This document shows positions 1 through 7,379 of a stretch of 12,303 bases of DNA, in pieces. Position 1 is the stretch's first letter; every line of letters begins with the position of its first letter. This DNA is from Betaproteobacteria bacterium (GTDB lineage Bacteria > Pseudomonadota > Gammaproteobacteria > Burkholderiales > Burkholderiaceae_C), in the NCBI GenBank assembly GCA_025354965.1, contig JANXLW010000062.1:1-12303 (forward strand). Direction: 5' to 3'. The notes beneath the pieces are model-generated. The model had not been told where the DNA came from. It did no database searches and saw nothing but the letters and a program-made list of their open reading frames with translations. The position numbers and the translations under genes were made by a program.

Positions 1-830
1 CTTTCGCCGCCAATAAAAATGCGCACGCCCTCGGCCTGGCCTGCCACATCAAGCAAGCGCATGAGCTGTGCTTTTTGCTCGAACAGTTCAAAGGCACGCC
101 GCAGATGCCCCATGTCGTTGGAAAAATCAGTGACCGCCAGCAGGTTTCGCTCGCCCGAAAAAACCACTTCGTCCTGGGTTTCTGAAATGGCATCCGAGCT
201 AACGGCCACGGCGGCTTGCATCAGGCTGGCAATTTCCGAGCGCAGTGTTTCAACTTCGTTTTTCAAACGTTCGCGCACCTGCTCGATCGCCAGCCCCACG
301 TAATGGCTGTTCAGATAGTTGGCGGCCTCAATAAGTTGCGCCTGCGAATAGTCGACTTCGGTAAAAATGACGCGGTTTTGCACGTCGCCTTCAGGCGTGA
401 CAATGATGACCAGCAAGCGCCGCTCAGACAGCCGCAAAAACTCGATGTGCCGAAACACGGAAGAGCGCCGCGGCGCAATGACGACGCCGACAAACTGCGA
501 CAAACTGGAAAGCAGATGGGCCGCATTGGAGATCACTTTAAGCGGTTGATCGGGTGCCAGGCTTTGCGCCGCAATGTGGCCCCTCTGCACCGTCAGCATG
601 GTGTCAACGAACAGGCGGTAGCCACGCGGCGTCGGAATGCGCCCGGCCGATGTGTGCGGGCTGGCAATCAAACCAAGCTCTTCCAGGTCAGACATGACAT
701 TGCGGATGGTGGCGGGCGACAAATCCAGCCCCGAAGCGCGTGACAAAGTGCGCGAACCCACCGGTTGCCCATCGGCAATGTAACGCTCAACCAGCGCTTT
801 TAATAACAACTTGGCACGGTCATCCAGCAT
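1..830 (-). CDS. hrcA: Heat-inducible transcription repressor HrcA (partial, C-terminus off left edge)
   Basis: HrcA represses class I heat-shock genes (groESL, dnaK operons) by binding the CIRCE inverted repeat, and depends on GroEL for activity. Reading the minus strand from the ATG at 830-828 gives an uninterrupted frame of 276 codons to the window edge, beginning MLDDRAKLLLKALVERYIAD. The N-terminal winged helix-turn-helix is clear: GSRTLSR near residues 26-32, then SPATIRNVMSDLEELG, followed by the family signature SPHTSAGRIPTPRGYR. The middle contains a GAF-like part with FVGVVIAPRRS and the conserved FIGGE near the edge. The family is about 330-345 residues, so roughly the last 60 are missing. 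The gene is divergent from nadK across only 28 bases. I see no CIRCE element at its own start, so self-regulation through that site is not supported here. The Shine-Dalgarno sequence is poor. Confidence 0.96.
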   Translation of the reverse strand, partial: MLDDRAKLLLKALVERYIADGQPVGSRTLSRASGLDLSPATIRNVMSDLEELGLIASPHTSAGRIPTPRGYRLFVDTMLTVQRGHIAAQSLAPDQPLKVISNAAHLLSSLSQFVGVVIAPRRSSVFRHIEFLRLSERRLLVIIVTPEGDVQNRVIFTEVDYSQAQLIEAANYLNSHYVGLAIEQVRERLKNEVETLRSEIASLMQAAVAVSSDAISETQDEVVFSGERNLLAVTDFSNDMGHLRRAFELFEQKAQLMRLLDVAGQAEGVRIFIGGE

Positions 831-843
831 GAGGGCATTTTAG

Positions 844-852
844 TGATGTAAT
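844..852 (+). promoter_or_regulatory. Candidate extended -10 element before nadK
   Basis: The sequence TG-A-TGTAAT matches an extended -10 (TGnTATAAT) with 5 of 6 hexamer bases. No good -35 lies 17 bases upstream (CCAGCA at 824-829). If used, transcription would start about 7 bases later, at or next to the ATG at 859, which would make a leaderless or nearly leaderless nadK mRNA. This fits the lack of a Shine-Dalgarno sequence but is weak evidence, and the short match could be chance. Confidence 0.22.
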
Positions 853-858
853 TTGCCG

Positions 859-1746
859 ATGAAATCGATATTTCGGCACGTTGCAATTATTGGCAAGTAC
901 CAGACGGTGGCATCGGGCGCTTTTTCCCGCAACGCGCTGGAGGATGTTGCCCAGTTTTTGCACGCGCAAGGTTGTGAGGTGGCTTTTGAGCACGACACCG
1001 CCCACAACATGGGGATATCCGGCTACCCGGTATTGAGCGTTGCCGACATAGGCGAGCAATGTGATCTGGGTCTGGTGGTCGGCGGCGACGGCACCATGCT
1101 GGGCATTGGCCGCCAACTCGCCAGGTTTGGCGTACCCCTGATTGGCATTAACCAGGGACGGCTTGGTTTTATCACCGACCTCCCCTACGAAAGCTTCACC
1201 TCCAAACTCGAGCCTATGCTGGGTGGCGAGTTTGAGGAAGACCATCGCAGCCTGATTCATGCCAAAGTCATGCGCGACGGGCACTGTGTATTTGATGCGC
1301 TGGCGATGAACGATGTGGTCGTGAACCGCGGTGCCACCGCCGGCATGGTTGAACTGCGGGTAGAGGTGGATGGTCATTTTGTGGCAAACCAGCGGGCCGA
1401 TGGCTTGATCATTGCCACACCCACCGGGTCGACCGCCTATTCGCTGTCAGCTGGCGGGCCGCTGTTGCACCCGTCGATTCCGGGCTGGGTCCTGGTGCCT
1501 ATCGCTTCACACACATTGTCAAATCGATCGATCGTGCTGGCCAACGCAGCCGAGATCGCCATAGAGGTAGTCGCTGGACGCGATGCCAGTGCCAGCTTTG
1601 ACACTCAATCGCTGGCTTCACTGCTGCACGGTGACCGCATCGTGGTTACGCGTTCAGATCATCACGTCCGCTTTTTGCACCCCAAAGGCTGGTCTTACTT
1701 TGACACGCTGCGACGAAAATTGCACTGGAATGAGGGAGTGGCCTGA
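859..1746 (+). CDS. nadK: NAD kinase
   Basis: NadK phosphorylates NAD+ to NADP+ in the cytoplasm and so sets NADP supply. From the ATG at 859 the protein has 295 residues, a normal length. The catalytic GGDGTMLG motif is at residues 75-82 (Asp77 the likely catalytic base), the family NE/ND motif appears as NDVVVNRG from residue 151, and the nucleotide-binding motif TPTGSTAYSLSAGGPLLHP follows. A TTG two codons upstream (853) is an alternative start. ATG at 859 is preferred because homologues start with a short lead into FRHVAIIGKYQ. No convincing Shine-Dalgarno sequence precedes either start. It is the first gene of a tight nadK-recN-rapZ run, with recN starting 2 bases after the stop. Function is assigned from family motifs and is secure; the exact start is less so. 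Confidence 0.97.
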   Translation: MKSIFRHVAIIGKYQTVASGAFSRNALEDVAQFLHAQGCEVAFEHDTAHNMGISGYPVLSVADIGEQCDLGLVVGGDGTMLGIGRQLARFGVPLIGINQGRLGFITDLPYESFTSKLEPMLGGEFEEDHRSLIHAKVMRDGHCVFDALAMNDVVVNRGATAGMVELRVEVDGHFVANQRADGLIIATPTGSTAYSLSAGGPLLHPSIPGWVLVPIASHTLSNRSIVLANAAEIAIEVVAGRDASASFDTQSLASLLHGDRIVVTRSDHHVRFLHPKGWSYFDTLRRKLHWNEGVA

Positions 1747-1748
1747 CC

Positions 1749-3398
1749 GTGGGCTTAAAACGTATTGTCTTGCGTGATTTCGTCATCGTCAGCGAACTTG
1801 ATCTTGAATTAAGCGGCGGATTCACCGTTCTCACCGGCGAGACCGGGGCCGGCAAGTCGATTCTGATTGATGCGCTGCAGCTGGTTACCGGGGGCCGGGC
1901 CGATGTCGGTGCAATCAGAGAAGGTAGCCCGCGCATCGATGTCAGCGCCGAGTTCGCTGCGACTACCACGGTCGCCTTGTGGCTTGACGCCGCCGGTTTT
2001 GACAAGCAAGACCGTCTGCTATTGCGACGTACCGTGGACGTGCAGGGCAAGAGCCGCGCCTGGATCAACGGCAGTCCGGCCACGGCCACACAGTTGCGCG
2101 AGATCGGCGAGCAACTGCTGGACATTCATGGCCAGCATGCATGGCAAAGTTTGACCCGACCGGATGCGGTCGGAAGCTTGCTGGATGCCTATGCCCGGGT
2201 CTCAACTGCCACGCTGACAACGCTGTGGCAGGGCTGGCGTCAATCGCAGAGCGACCTGGCTCAGGCAGTCGGAGCGCAGGAATCGCTGCAGCGCGAGCAG
2301 GAGCGGCTGGCCTGGCAATTGAATGAAGTTGAAAAGCTGGCGCCATTGGCCGATGAATGGGACACGCTCAACACCGAACATGGCCGGCTGTCCAACGTAC
2401 AAGCCCTGTTGGACGCTGCACAGGGCGCACTGCAAACCCTGGATGGCGACGACGGCAACGCCCTGAGTGCACTGAACAGTGCTTGCCACCTGCTCCAGCA
2501 ACAACAGCATCTGGAGCCTTACTTTAAGGGGCTAGCCGAAGTTTTATCTTCCAGCCTGGCTCAGGTCGAGGACACCGTTTACAGCCTGCGCGGCTACCTG
2601 CGCAAGACCGAAATCGATCCGCAACGCCTGGGTGAACTCGACGAGCGCATGGCCTTGTGGCTATCGCTGGCCAGGCGCTACAAACGAACGCCCGCCGAGT
2701 TACCTCAATTGCTGGCATCCTGGCGGCAGCAACTGGAACAACTGCAGGCAGCGACCGATTTGGCCGGTCTGCATGCCGCCCAGAGCGCGGCGAAGCAAGC
2801 CTATATGCAAGAGGCAACGCGGCTGTCCAAAGCGCGAACCAAAACCGCGCCACAACTGGCCAGGGCCATCACGCAGGCGATGCAGGGTCTGGGCATGCAA
2901 GGCGGTCAATTCGAGGTCACGCTGGTGGCATCAGCACAGCCGATGCAGAGCGGGCTGGAAGACGTCAATTTTTTGGTGGCAGGTCATGCCGGCAGCTCGC
3001 CGCGCCCGGTCAACAAAGTGGCGTCCGGTGGCGAGTTGTCGCGCTTGGCGCTGGCCATCGCCGTCACCACCAGCCAGCTCGGCACCGCGCAGACGCTCAT
3101 TTTTGACGAGATCGATGCCGGCGTAGGTGGTGCCGTGGCAGAAACGGTGGGCAGACTCATGAAACAATTGGGTATCGACCGACAGGTATTGTGCGTAACT
3201 CACCTGCCCCAGGTAGCCGCTTGCGCCGACCACCATTTGGTGGTGGCCAAACAAACTCTGGAAAATTCCACGGTCAGCTCGGTTGCCCCGGTGCACGGGG
3301 AGCAACGGGTGGCAGAAGTGGCGCGCATGCTGGGCGGCGAGCGACTCTCCAGCACAACGCTGGCGCACGCCAAGGAAATGCTTCAGTCGCAGGGATAG
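1749..3398 (+). CDS. recN: DNA repair protein RecN
   Basis: RecN is an SMC-like ATPase that acts with RecA in double-strand break repair, holding DNA ends or sisters together. The 549-residue product has the usual family length. The N-terminal half-domain carries Walker A GETGAGKS at residues 30-37. The middle is a Leu/Gln/Ala-rich coiled coil (about 160-380). The C-terminal half-domain carries the ABC signature SGGELSR at 426-432 and Walker B LIFDEIDAGVGG with Asp453/Glu454, followed by the His-switch region VTHLPQVAA. The start is GTG, two bases after the nadK stop, with GGGAG at 1734-1738 as a plausible ribosome site. The family start (G/A-LKRI-LRDFVIV) agrees. It is co-oriented with nadK and rapZ and probably transcribed with them. 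I saw no LexA-type operator next to it, so SOS control is not evident from this window. Confidence 0.97.
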   Translation: MGLKRIVLRDFVIVSELDLELSGGFTVLTGETGAGKSILIDALQLVTGGRADVGAIREGSPRIDVSAEFAATTTVALWLDAAGFDKQDRLLLRRTVDVQGKSRAWINGSPATATQLREIGEQLLDIHGQHAWQSLTRPDAVGSLLDAYARVSTATLTTLWQGWRQSQSDLAQAVGAQESLQREQERLAWQLNEVEKLAPLADEWDTLNTEHGRLSNVQALLDAAQGALQTLDGDDGNALSALNSACHLLQQQQHLEPYFKGLAEVLSSSLAQVEDTVYSLRGYLRKTEIDPQRLGELDERMALWLSLARRYKRTPAELPQLLASWRQQLEQLQAATDLAGLHAAQSAAKQAYMQEATRLSKARTKTAPQLARAITQAMQGLGMQGGQFEVTLVASAQPMQSGLEDVNFLVAGHAGSSPRPVNKVASGGELSRLALAIAVTTSQLGTAQTLIFDEIDAGVGGAVAETVGRLMKQLGIDRQVLCVTHLPQVAACADHHLVVAKQTLENSTVSSVAPVHGEQRVAEVARMLGGERLSSTTLAHAKEMLQSQG

Positions 3399-3402
3399 CC
3401 TC

Positions 3403-4335
3403 ATGAACCAAGATACTTCAGATTTGCAAATCGTCCTCATTACCGGCATGTCGGGCTCCGGCAAGTCGGTGGCGCTGCACGCGCTGGAGGATGCCGGTTT
3501 TTACTGCGTTGACAACTTGCCCCCCGAACTGCTTTTGTCTTTTGTGACGGTGGAAAAAAGCCACCAGGCAAGCCGCGTAGCGATCGCCATGGACGTTCGC
3601 AGTGCGAAGTCGCTTCCACTGGTACCCGAGCAACTCTCGTCGTTGCGCAGGCAAGGCATCACCGTCAAGTCGTTGTTTCTGGACGCCACAACTGAAACCC
3701 TGGTGCGGCGTTATTCGGAAACCCGGCGCAAGCACCCGCTGTCGCAGTCGCTGTCCGAACACCCGGCGCAAGACCTGCGTCGCGCCCTGGTAGATGCGAT
3801 CGAACTCGAGCGCGACCTGCTGGCAGACCTGCGCGACCAAGCGCATGTTATTGACACCAGCCTGATCCGCCCCTCGCAACTGCAGAGTTACGTCAAATCA
3901 CTGATTTCTTCTTCCGGGGAACAGATGACGCTGGTCTTTGAGTCATTTGCTTTCAAGCGCGGCGTGCCGGGTGACGCCGACTTTGTCTTCGATGTGCGGA
4001 TGCTGCCCAATCCCCATTACGAATCTGAATTGCGCCACCTTACCGGACTTGATGCGCCAGTCGCCGAATTTTTGCAACAGCAAGCCGATGTCGGCAAAAT
4101 GTTGCGGCACATTGACAGATTTTTGGACTCCTGGCTGAGTGCCTTGGCGCGAGATCATCGCAGCTACGTCACCGTGGCCATTGGCTGTACCGGTGGCCAG
4201 CACCGTTCAGTCTATTTTGTGGAGCAGTTGGCAGAAAGCTTTGCCGACAAATGGGTCACCCTCAAGCGCCATCGTGAACTCGATGCGGCGCCGGGTCGCT
4301 TTTCTGCCACCTCTACCGGCTGGCTTCAGGCCTGA
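3403..4335 (+). CDS. rapZ: RNase adapter protein RapZ (nucleotide-binding)
   Basis: In enterobacteria RapZ binds the small RNA GlmZ and presents it to RNase E, tuning GlmS and thus glucosamine-6-phosphate synthesis. In betaproteobacteria the targets are less well known. The ATG at 3403, behind AGGGA at 3391-3395, gives 310 residues, somewhat longer than the 284 of E. coli because of a C-terminal extension. The N-terminal P-loop GMSGSGKS is at residues 15-22, followed by GFYCVDNLPPELL and the conserved DVRS. The C-terminal RNA-binding domain has KRGVPGDADFVFDVRMLPNP and IGCTGGQHRSVY (GCTGGQHRS at 261-269). The frame stays open upstream into recN, but that extension overlaps recN and has no family match. 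It is the third gene of the nadK-recN-rapZ run. Its usual partners ptsN, hprK and rpoN are not in the window. The 3' end overlaps mutY by 10 bases, tail to tail. Confidence 0.96.
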   Translation: MNQDTSDLQIVLITGMSGSGKSVALHALEDAGFYCVDNLPPELLLSFVTVEKSHQASRVAIAMDVRSAKSLPLVPEQLSSLRRQGITVKSLFLDATTETLVRRYSETRRKHPLSQSLSEHPAQDLRRALVDAIELERDLLADLRDQAHVIDTSLIRPSQLQSYVKSLISSSGEQMTLVFESFAFKRGVPGDADFVFDVRMLPNPHYESELRHLTGLDAPVAEFLQQQADVGKMLRHIDRFLDSWLSALARDHRSYVTVAIGCTGGQHRSVYFVEQLAESFADKWVTLKRHRELDAAPGRFSATSTGWLQA

Positions 4336-4338
4336 AGC
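4323..4338. repeat. 16-bp perfect palindrome over the convergent rapZ/mutY stop codons
   Basis: GCTTCAGGCCTGAAGC is its own reverse complement. The mutY stop (TCA on the plus strand, 4326-4328) and the rapZ stop (TGA, 4333-4335) are mirror positions within it, so the two genes end symmetrically. In either transcript it could fold into a 6-bp stem with a GGCC loop. There is no U-tract on either side, so it is not a standard intrinsic terminator; it may act as a small 3'-end hairpin or be constrained only by coding. Confidence 0.6.
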
Positions 4339-5354
4339 AGTAGTTTGCGGACCGGGGCCGGCAAACCCAGGCGCGGCCAGTCGTCGGCGCCGACCCATGC
4401 CCCTTGCTTGAGCAGCAGGGCCGACTTGGGCAATTGCAAGTGAACCGGATGAAGGTACAAATCCTTGTGGGTCAATGCGTGGGTGATGGCGGGAGCGTCA
4501 TGCAACGCCGACTGGAAGCGCTTGGGAACGTCGCGCTGCAGCATGGCGCGCGCGTCGAACCAGGGGAAACAGTAGAGCCCGGCCCAAACGCCAGGCGTTG
4601 GCCGCTTGCTGAGCCAGACAGAACTGTCCGGCGTTTGCGCCCACAGCAACCAAATCGACTGTGAACTGCGCTTGAGCTTGCGCGTCTTCACCGGGTAGCG
4701 CTCGGGCTCACCCTGACGTCGCGCAACACAGGATGGTGCCAACGGGCAAACGTCGCAAGCTGGCTTCCTGGCCGTGCAGACCGTGGCGCCCAAATCCATC
4801 ACCCCTTGCGTGTAGCGTGGCATGGCATTGGGCAAATCCTGCAGTGGCAACAACTGGGACGCTTGCTCCCAAAGTTTGCGCTCGTGCGCCGCGGTTGACA
4901 GGTCATCAGCAAAGCCGAGTACACGTGTCAACACCCGCTTGACATTGCCGTCCAGGATTGCGACCCGCTCGCCAAAGCATATTGAAGCGATCGCCGCCGC
5001 AGTGGAAGGTCCGATGCCCGGCAAGGTTTGCAGCAACTTCGAGGTCTTCGGAAAAACGCCACCGTGCAACCCCATAACCGCCAACGCGCACAAATGGAGG
5101 TTGCGGGCACGGCTGTAGTAACCCAGGCCACTCCACAAACCCAGCACGTCATCCAGCGGTGCACCAGCCAGTGATCTGACGTTCGGGAATCGCTCTACAA
5201 AACGCGAAAAATAGTCCAGCACGGTCGCCACCTGCGTCTGCTGGAGCATGACTTCGGACAGCCAAACCCGGTACGGATCTCTGGTCTGCTGCCACGGCAG
5301 ATCGTTTCGCCCATGAAGTTTTTGCCAGTTCACCACCCGCGTGGCCAAATGCAT
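4326..5354 (-). CDS. mutY: A/G-specific adenine glycosylase MutY
   Basis: MutY removes adenine mispaired with 8-oxoguanine, completing the GO repair system with MutM (also here) and MutT. From the ATG at 5354-5352 the protein has 342 residues, a normal length. Seen in order: SEVMLQQTQV with catalytic Glu34; the helix-hairpin-helix LPGIGPSTAAAIAS; catalytic Asp135 in ILDGNVKRVL; YTQGVMDLGATVC; the iron-sulfur loop C-x6-C-x2-C-x5-C at Cys193, 200, 203 and 209; then a C-terminal NUDIX-like domain (from about residue 225) that reads 8-oxoG. Two GTG codons immediately upstream (5360, 5357) are alternative starts; the choice changes only 1-2 residues. It begins 12 bases after the dynamin-like gene stop and is probably translated from the same mRNA. 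Its 3' end overlaps rapZ by 10 bases on the opposite strand. Confidence 0.96.
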   Translation of the reverse strand: MHLATRVVNWQKLHGRNDLPWQQTRDPYRVWLSEVMLQQTQVATVLDYFSRFVERFPNVRSLAGAPLDDVLGLWSGLGYYSRARNLHLCALAVMGLHGGVFPKTSKLLQTLPGIGPSTAAAIASICFGERVAILDGNVKRVLTRVLGFADDLSTAAHERKLWEQASQLLPLQDLPNAMPRYTQGVMDLGATVCTARKPACDVCPLAPSCVARRQGEPERYPVKTRKLKRSSQSIWLLWAQTPDSSVWLSKRPTPGVWAGLYCFPWFDARAMLQRDVPKRFQSALHDAPAITHALTHKDLYLHPVHLQLPKSALLLKQGAWVGADDWPRLGLPAPVRKLLLQA

Positions 5355-5366
5355 CACCACCGCTTT

Positions 5367-7328
5367 TCAAACCAGTTCGGCTGCCGGGGCGACCTCGGGA
5401 CTGACGCCGCTGGTTGCACTCACCAGATAGCCGGTGAGTTCGGACAACTTGCCTTCCAACTGTTGCAAGGCAGCTTCCCGATCACGTATCTCATCCATGC
5501 GCTCGTCAAGTCCGCCGGACGCATGCTGTATGCGATCAATGGCTTCCAGGCGCCGACCAAAATTGCGGCGACGTTCGCGCAACTGGGCGTCCAGTTGGGC
5601 GGCGGATGACTTGCTCCACTGCTCGATGTCGGTCAGCGCGGTTTCATGGATGATGCGAAGTCGCGTGGAAAGCGCGCGCACCAATCGATCGGCAAACTCT
5701 GGCTGCGCCAGTCTGAAGACATTGCCAAGGCTCAGATACTGCAGATGGCTGCGCTCCACCAGGTCAAAATCATGCAGATAACCCGCCAGGGAAGGCTCGG
5801 GTGGTGCCTGCAATGAAAATCCATGCTCGGCATTCAATTGCCGAAAGGACGCTGCCAGCATGGTCTGTATTTCTGCGTTGATGGACTGGACCTTGCGCAA
5901 GCCCAGGCGCAATTGTTCAAAGGTATCACCATAAGCACGTTTGACACCCAGCTTGAGGCCTTTTTGATGCAGGATCCTGGTCAACTGCGCCATTTCTTTC
6001 TTCAAGGCCGTGGGACCCAAAATACTGAAAACTTCGCGAAGCATCTTCAGGTGGACCGATCGCACTGCATGAATTTTGGCCCCGCCCAGATCAAACTCGA
6101 CCTGCTCCTGGGAAATCCTGGAACGCATGTTCCTGATCACCGGTGAATTTTTTCCCTTGAGGCTGCGCAACTCCATCATCTGCTCGGTCAAATCACGGCG
6201 GCGAATATTGATGGTGCGGCCCGTCACAATGCGTAATTCCGCAATGCCACGGACCACTGCAGTGCCCAGCATTTTCTGTCGCTGACCCAGAATGCCACGG
6301 CTCAGCGCTTCTTCCAGCGCGGGCAGGCAACTGAGTTCGAGCAGTGCCGGATCCTCTGTCACCTTCGCCACCAGGCCCTTTTGGGCTGAAATTGCAATAA
6401 CCTGTTTTTCAGGGATGCCCAGAATCTCGGCGGTGGACACCCGTTGGCGTTCAATTTGGGTCTCCACCTCGCTACTGGAGCTGAGTGCATCCCACAAGGT
6501 ATCAATTTTGTTGAGTACCACCAGCCGGGTGTTCATATCGTCCGTGTCATGGATCAGGTGCTCGCGCCAAATAGCGAGATCTGATTTGGTGACCCCGGTG
6601 TCGGCCCCCAGCAGAAAGACGATGGCATGCGCTTGCGGTATCAAGCTGACGGTGAGTTCAGGCTCGGCACCAATGGCATTGAGCCCGGGTGTATCCAGAA
6701 TCACCAATCCCTGCTTGAGCAGCGGATGCGCGATATTGATCAGCGCGTGACGCCACTTGGGTATTTCCACGAGACCGTGGGCATCCAGCGTTGGACTTTC
6801 CTGCGGGGCGTCGCTCTGCCAAAAACCCAGGGCTCTCGCATCGTCCGGCGTTACCCGCTGGGTCTCGGCCACTTTTTCGAAGGCTACGGACAACTGCTTC
6901 GGATCATGCACATCAAGATCAATCCGTGTCCATTTCTCTGGCACCATGCGCCATTCCATCAGCGACTGCGGCTGTATGCGCGTTTCGATAGGCAAGAGCC
7001 GCAGGCAAGGCGGGACTTCGGCGTCGTAAGCCATCTCTGTCGGGCACATCGTGGTACGTCCGGCAGTGGCGGGCATGATGCGCCTGCCATAGCCGGCAAA
7101 GAAAATGGCGTTGATCAACTCCGATTTTCCGCGCGAAAACTCCCCCACAAAGGCGACCATCACTTTGTCCGCCCGCACCTGTGTTTCCAGGCGCCGTAAT
7201 CGCTCTTCCACTGCGGCGTCCAGCAGTTCGTGATCTTTCATCCACTCGGCCAGCAATTTCAGTCGCAGGGCGAACTCACGGCGCCACGTGCCATGCCGAT
7301 CAAACTGTTCGTTAAATGAAGTTACCAA
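5367..7328 (-). CDS. Dynamin-family large GTPase of unknown role
   Basis: The product is a bacterial dynamin-like protein of 653 residues from the TTG at 7328. GTPase motifs are complete: G1 GEFSRGKS at 62-69, a threonine-rich G2 (AGRTTMCPTE, about 90-98), G3 DTPG at 212-215 and G4 NKID at 273-276. The stretch between G2 and G3 is unusually long (about 115 residues). The C-terminal half is mostly helical and charged, with coiled-coil character near the end (around 550-630), as expected for a dynamin stalk. I see no clear transmembrane segment. An upstream TTG at 7352 would overlap the likely -10 element; TTG at 7328 follows GGAGG by 4 bases and gives the family-like start VTSFNEQFD. It lies between mutM and mutY in the same direction. 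Bacterial dynamins remodel membranes; E. coli CrfC is linked to replication clamps and nucleoid segregation. A role here in DNA maintenance is inference from position only. Confidence 0.9.
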   Translation of the reverse strand: MVTSFNEQFDRHGTWRREFALRLKLLAEWMKDHELLDAAVEERLRRLETQVRADKVMVAFVGEFSRGKSELINAIFFAGYGRRIMPATAGRTTMCPTEMAYDAEVPPCLRLLPIETRIQPQSLMEWRMVPEKWTRIDLDVHDPKQLSVAFEKVAETQRVTPDDARALGFWQSDAPQESPTLDAHGLVEIPKWRHALINIAHPLLKQGLVILDTPGLNAIGAEPELTVSLIPQAHAIVFLLGADTGVTKSDLAIWREHLIHDTDDMNTRLVVLNKIDTLWDALSSSSEVETQIERQRVSTAEILGIPEKQVIAISAQKGLVAKVTEDPALLELSCLPALEEALSRGILGQRQKMLGTAVVRGIAELRIVTGRTINIRRRDLTEQMMELRSLKGKNSPVIRNMRSRISQEQVEFDLGGAKIHAVRSVHLKMLREVFSILGPTALKKEMAQLTRILHQKGLKLGVKRAYGDTFEQLRLGLRKVQSINAEIQTMLAASFRQLNAEHGFSLQAPPEPSLAGYLHDFDLVERSHLQYLSLGNVFRLAQPEFADRLVRALSTRLRIIHETALTDIEQWSKSSAAQLDAQLRERRRNFGRRLEAIDRIQHASGGLDERMDEIRDREAALQQLEGKLSELTGYLVSATSGVSPEVAPAAELV

Positions 7329-7330
7329 AT

Positions 7331-7359
7331 TTCCTCCGCCCAATATTTTCAATATAGCA
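7331..7359 (-). promoter_or_regulatory. Candidate extended -10 promoter and ribosome site of the dynamin-like gene
   Basis: On the minus strand TGC-TATATT (7359 to 7351) is an extended -10 with 5 of 6 hexamer matches; the -35 position 17 bases upstream is poor (AGGACG), as tolerated by extended -10 promoters. Transcription would start near 7344. The short leader then contains GGAGGAA at 7337-7331, four bases (counted from the GGAGG core) before TTG at 7328. The element lies in the 51-base gap after mutM, so the GTPase and mutY could be expressed independently of mutM. The -10 placement argues against the longer start at 7352. Confidence 0.45.
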
Positions 7360-7379
7360 CCGGTACAGGACCGCGTCCT

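Noticed and set aside
820..1377. Long open frame on the minus strand opposite nadK (185 codons)
   Set aside because: No recognisable family; nadK on the other strand has all catalytic motifs, so this is a shadow frame.
2632..3126. Open frame inside recN in another plus-strand frame (164 codons)
   Set aside because: Rich in Arg, Trp, Pro and Cys as expected of an out-of-frame read of GC-rich coding DNA; recN is intact.
7367..7379. Inverted repeat AGGAC-cgc-GTCCT just after the mutM stop
   Set aside because: Only a 5-bp stem with a 3-base loop and no T-run; too weak to call a terminator, and it overlaps the -35 region of the next gene.
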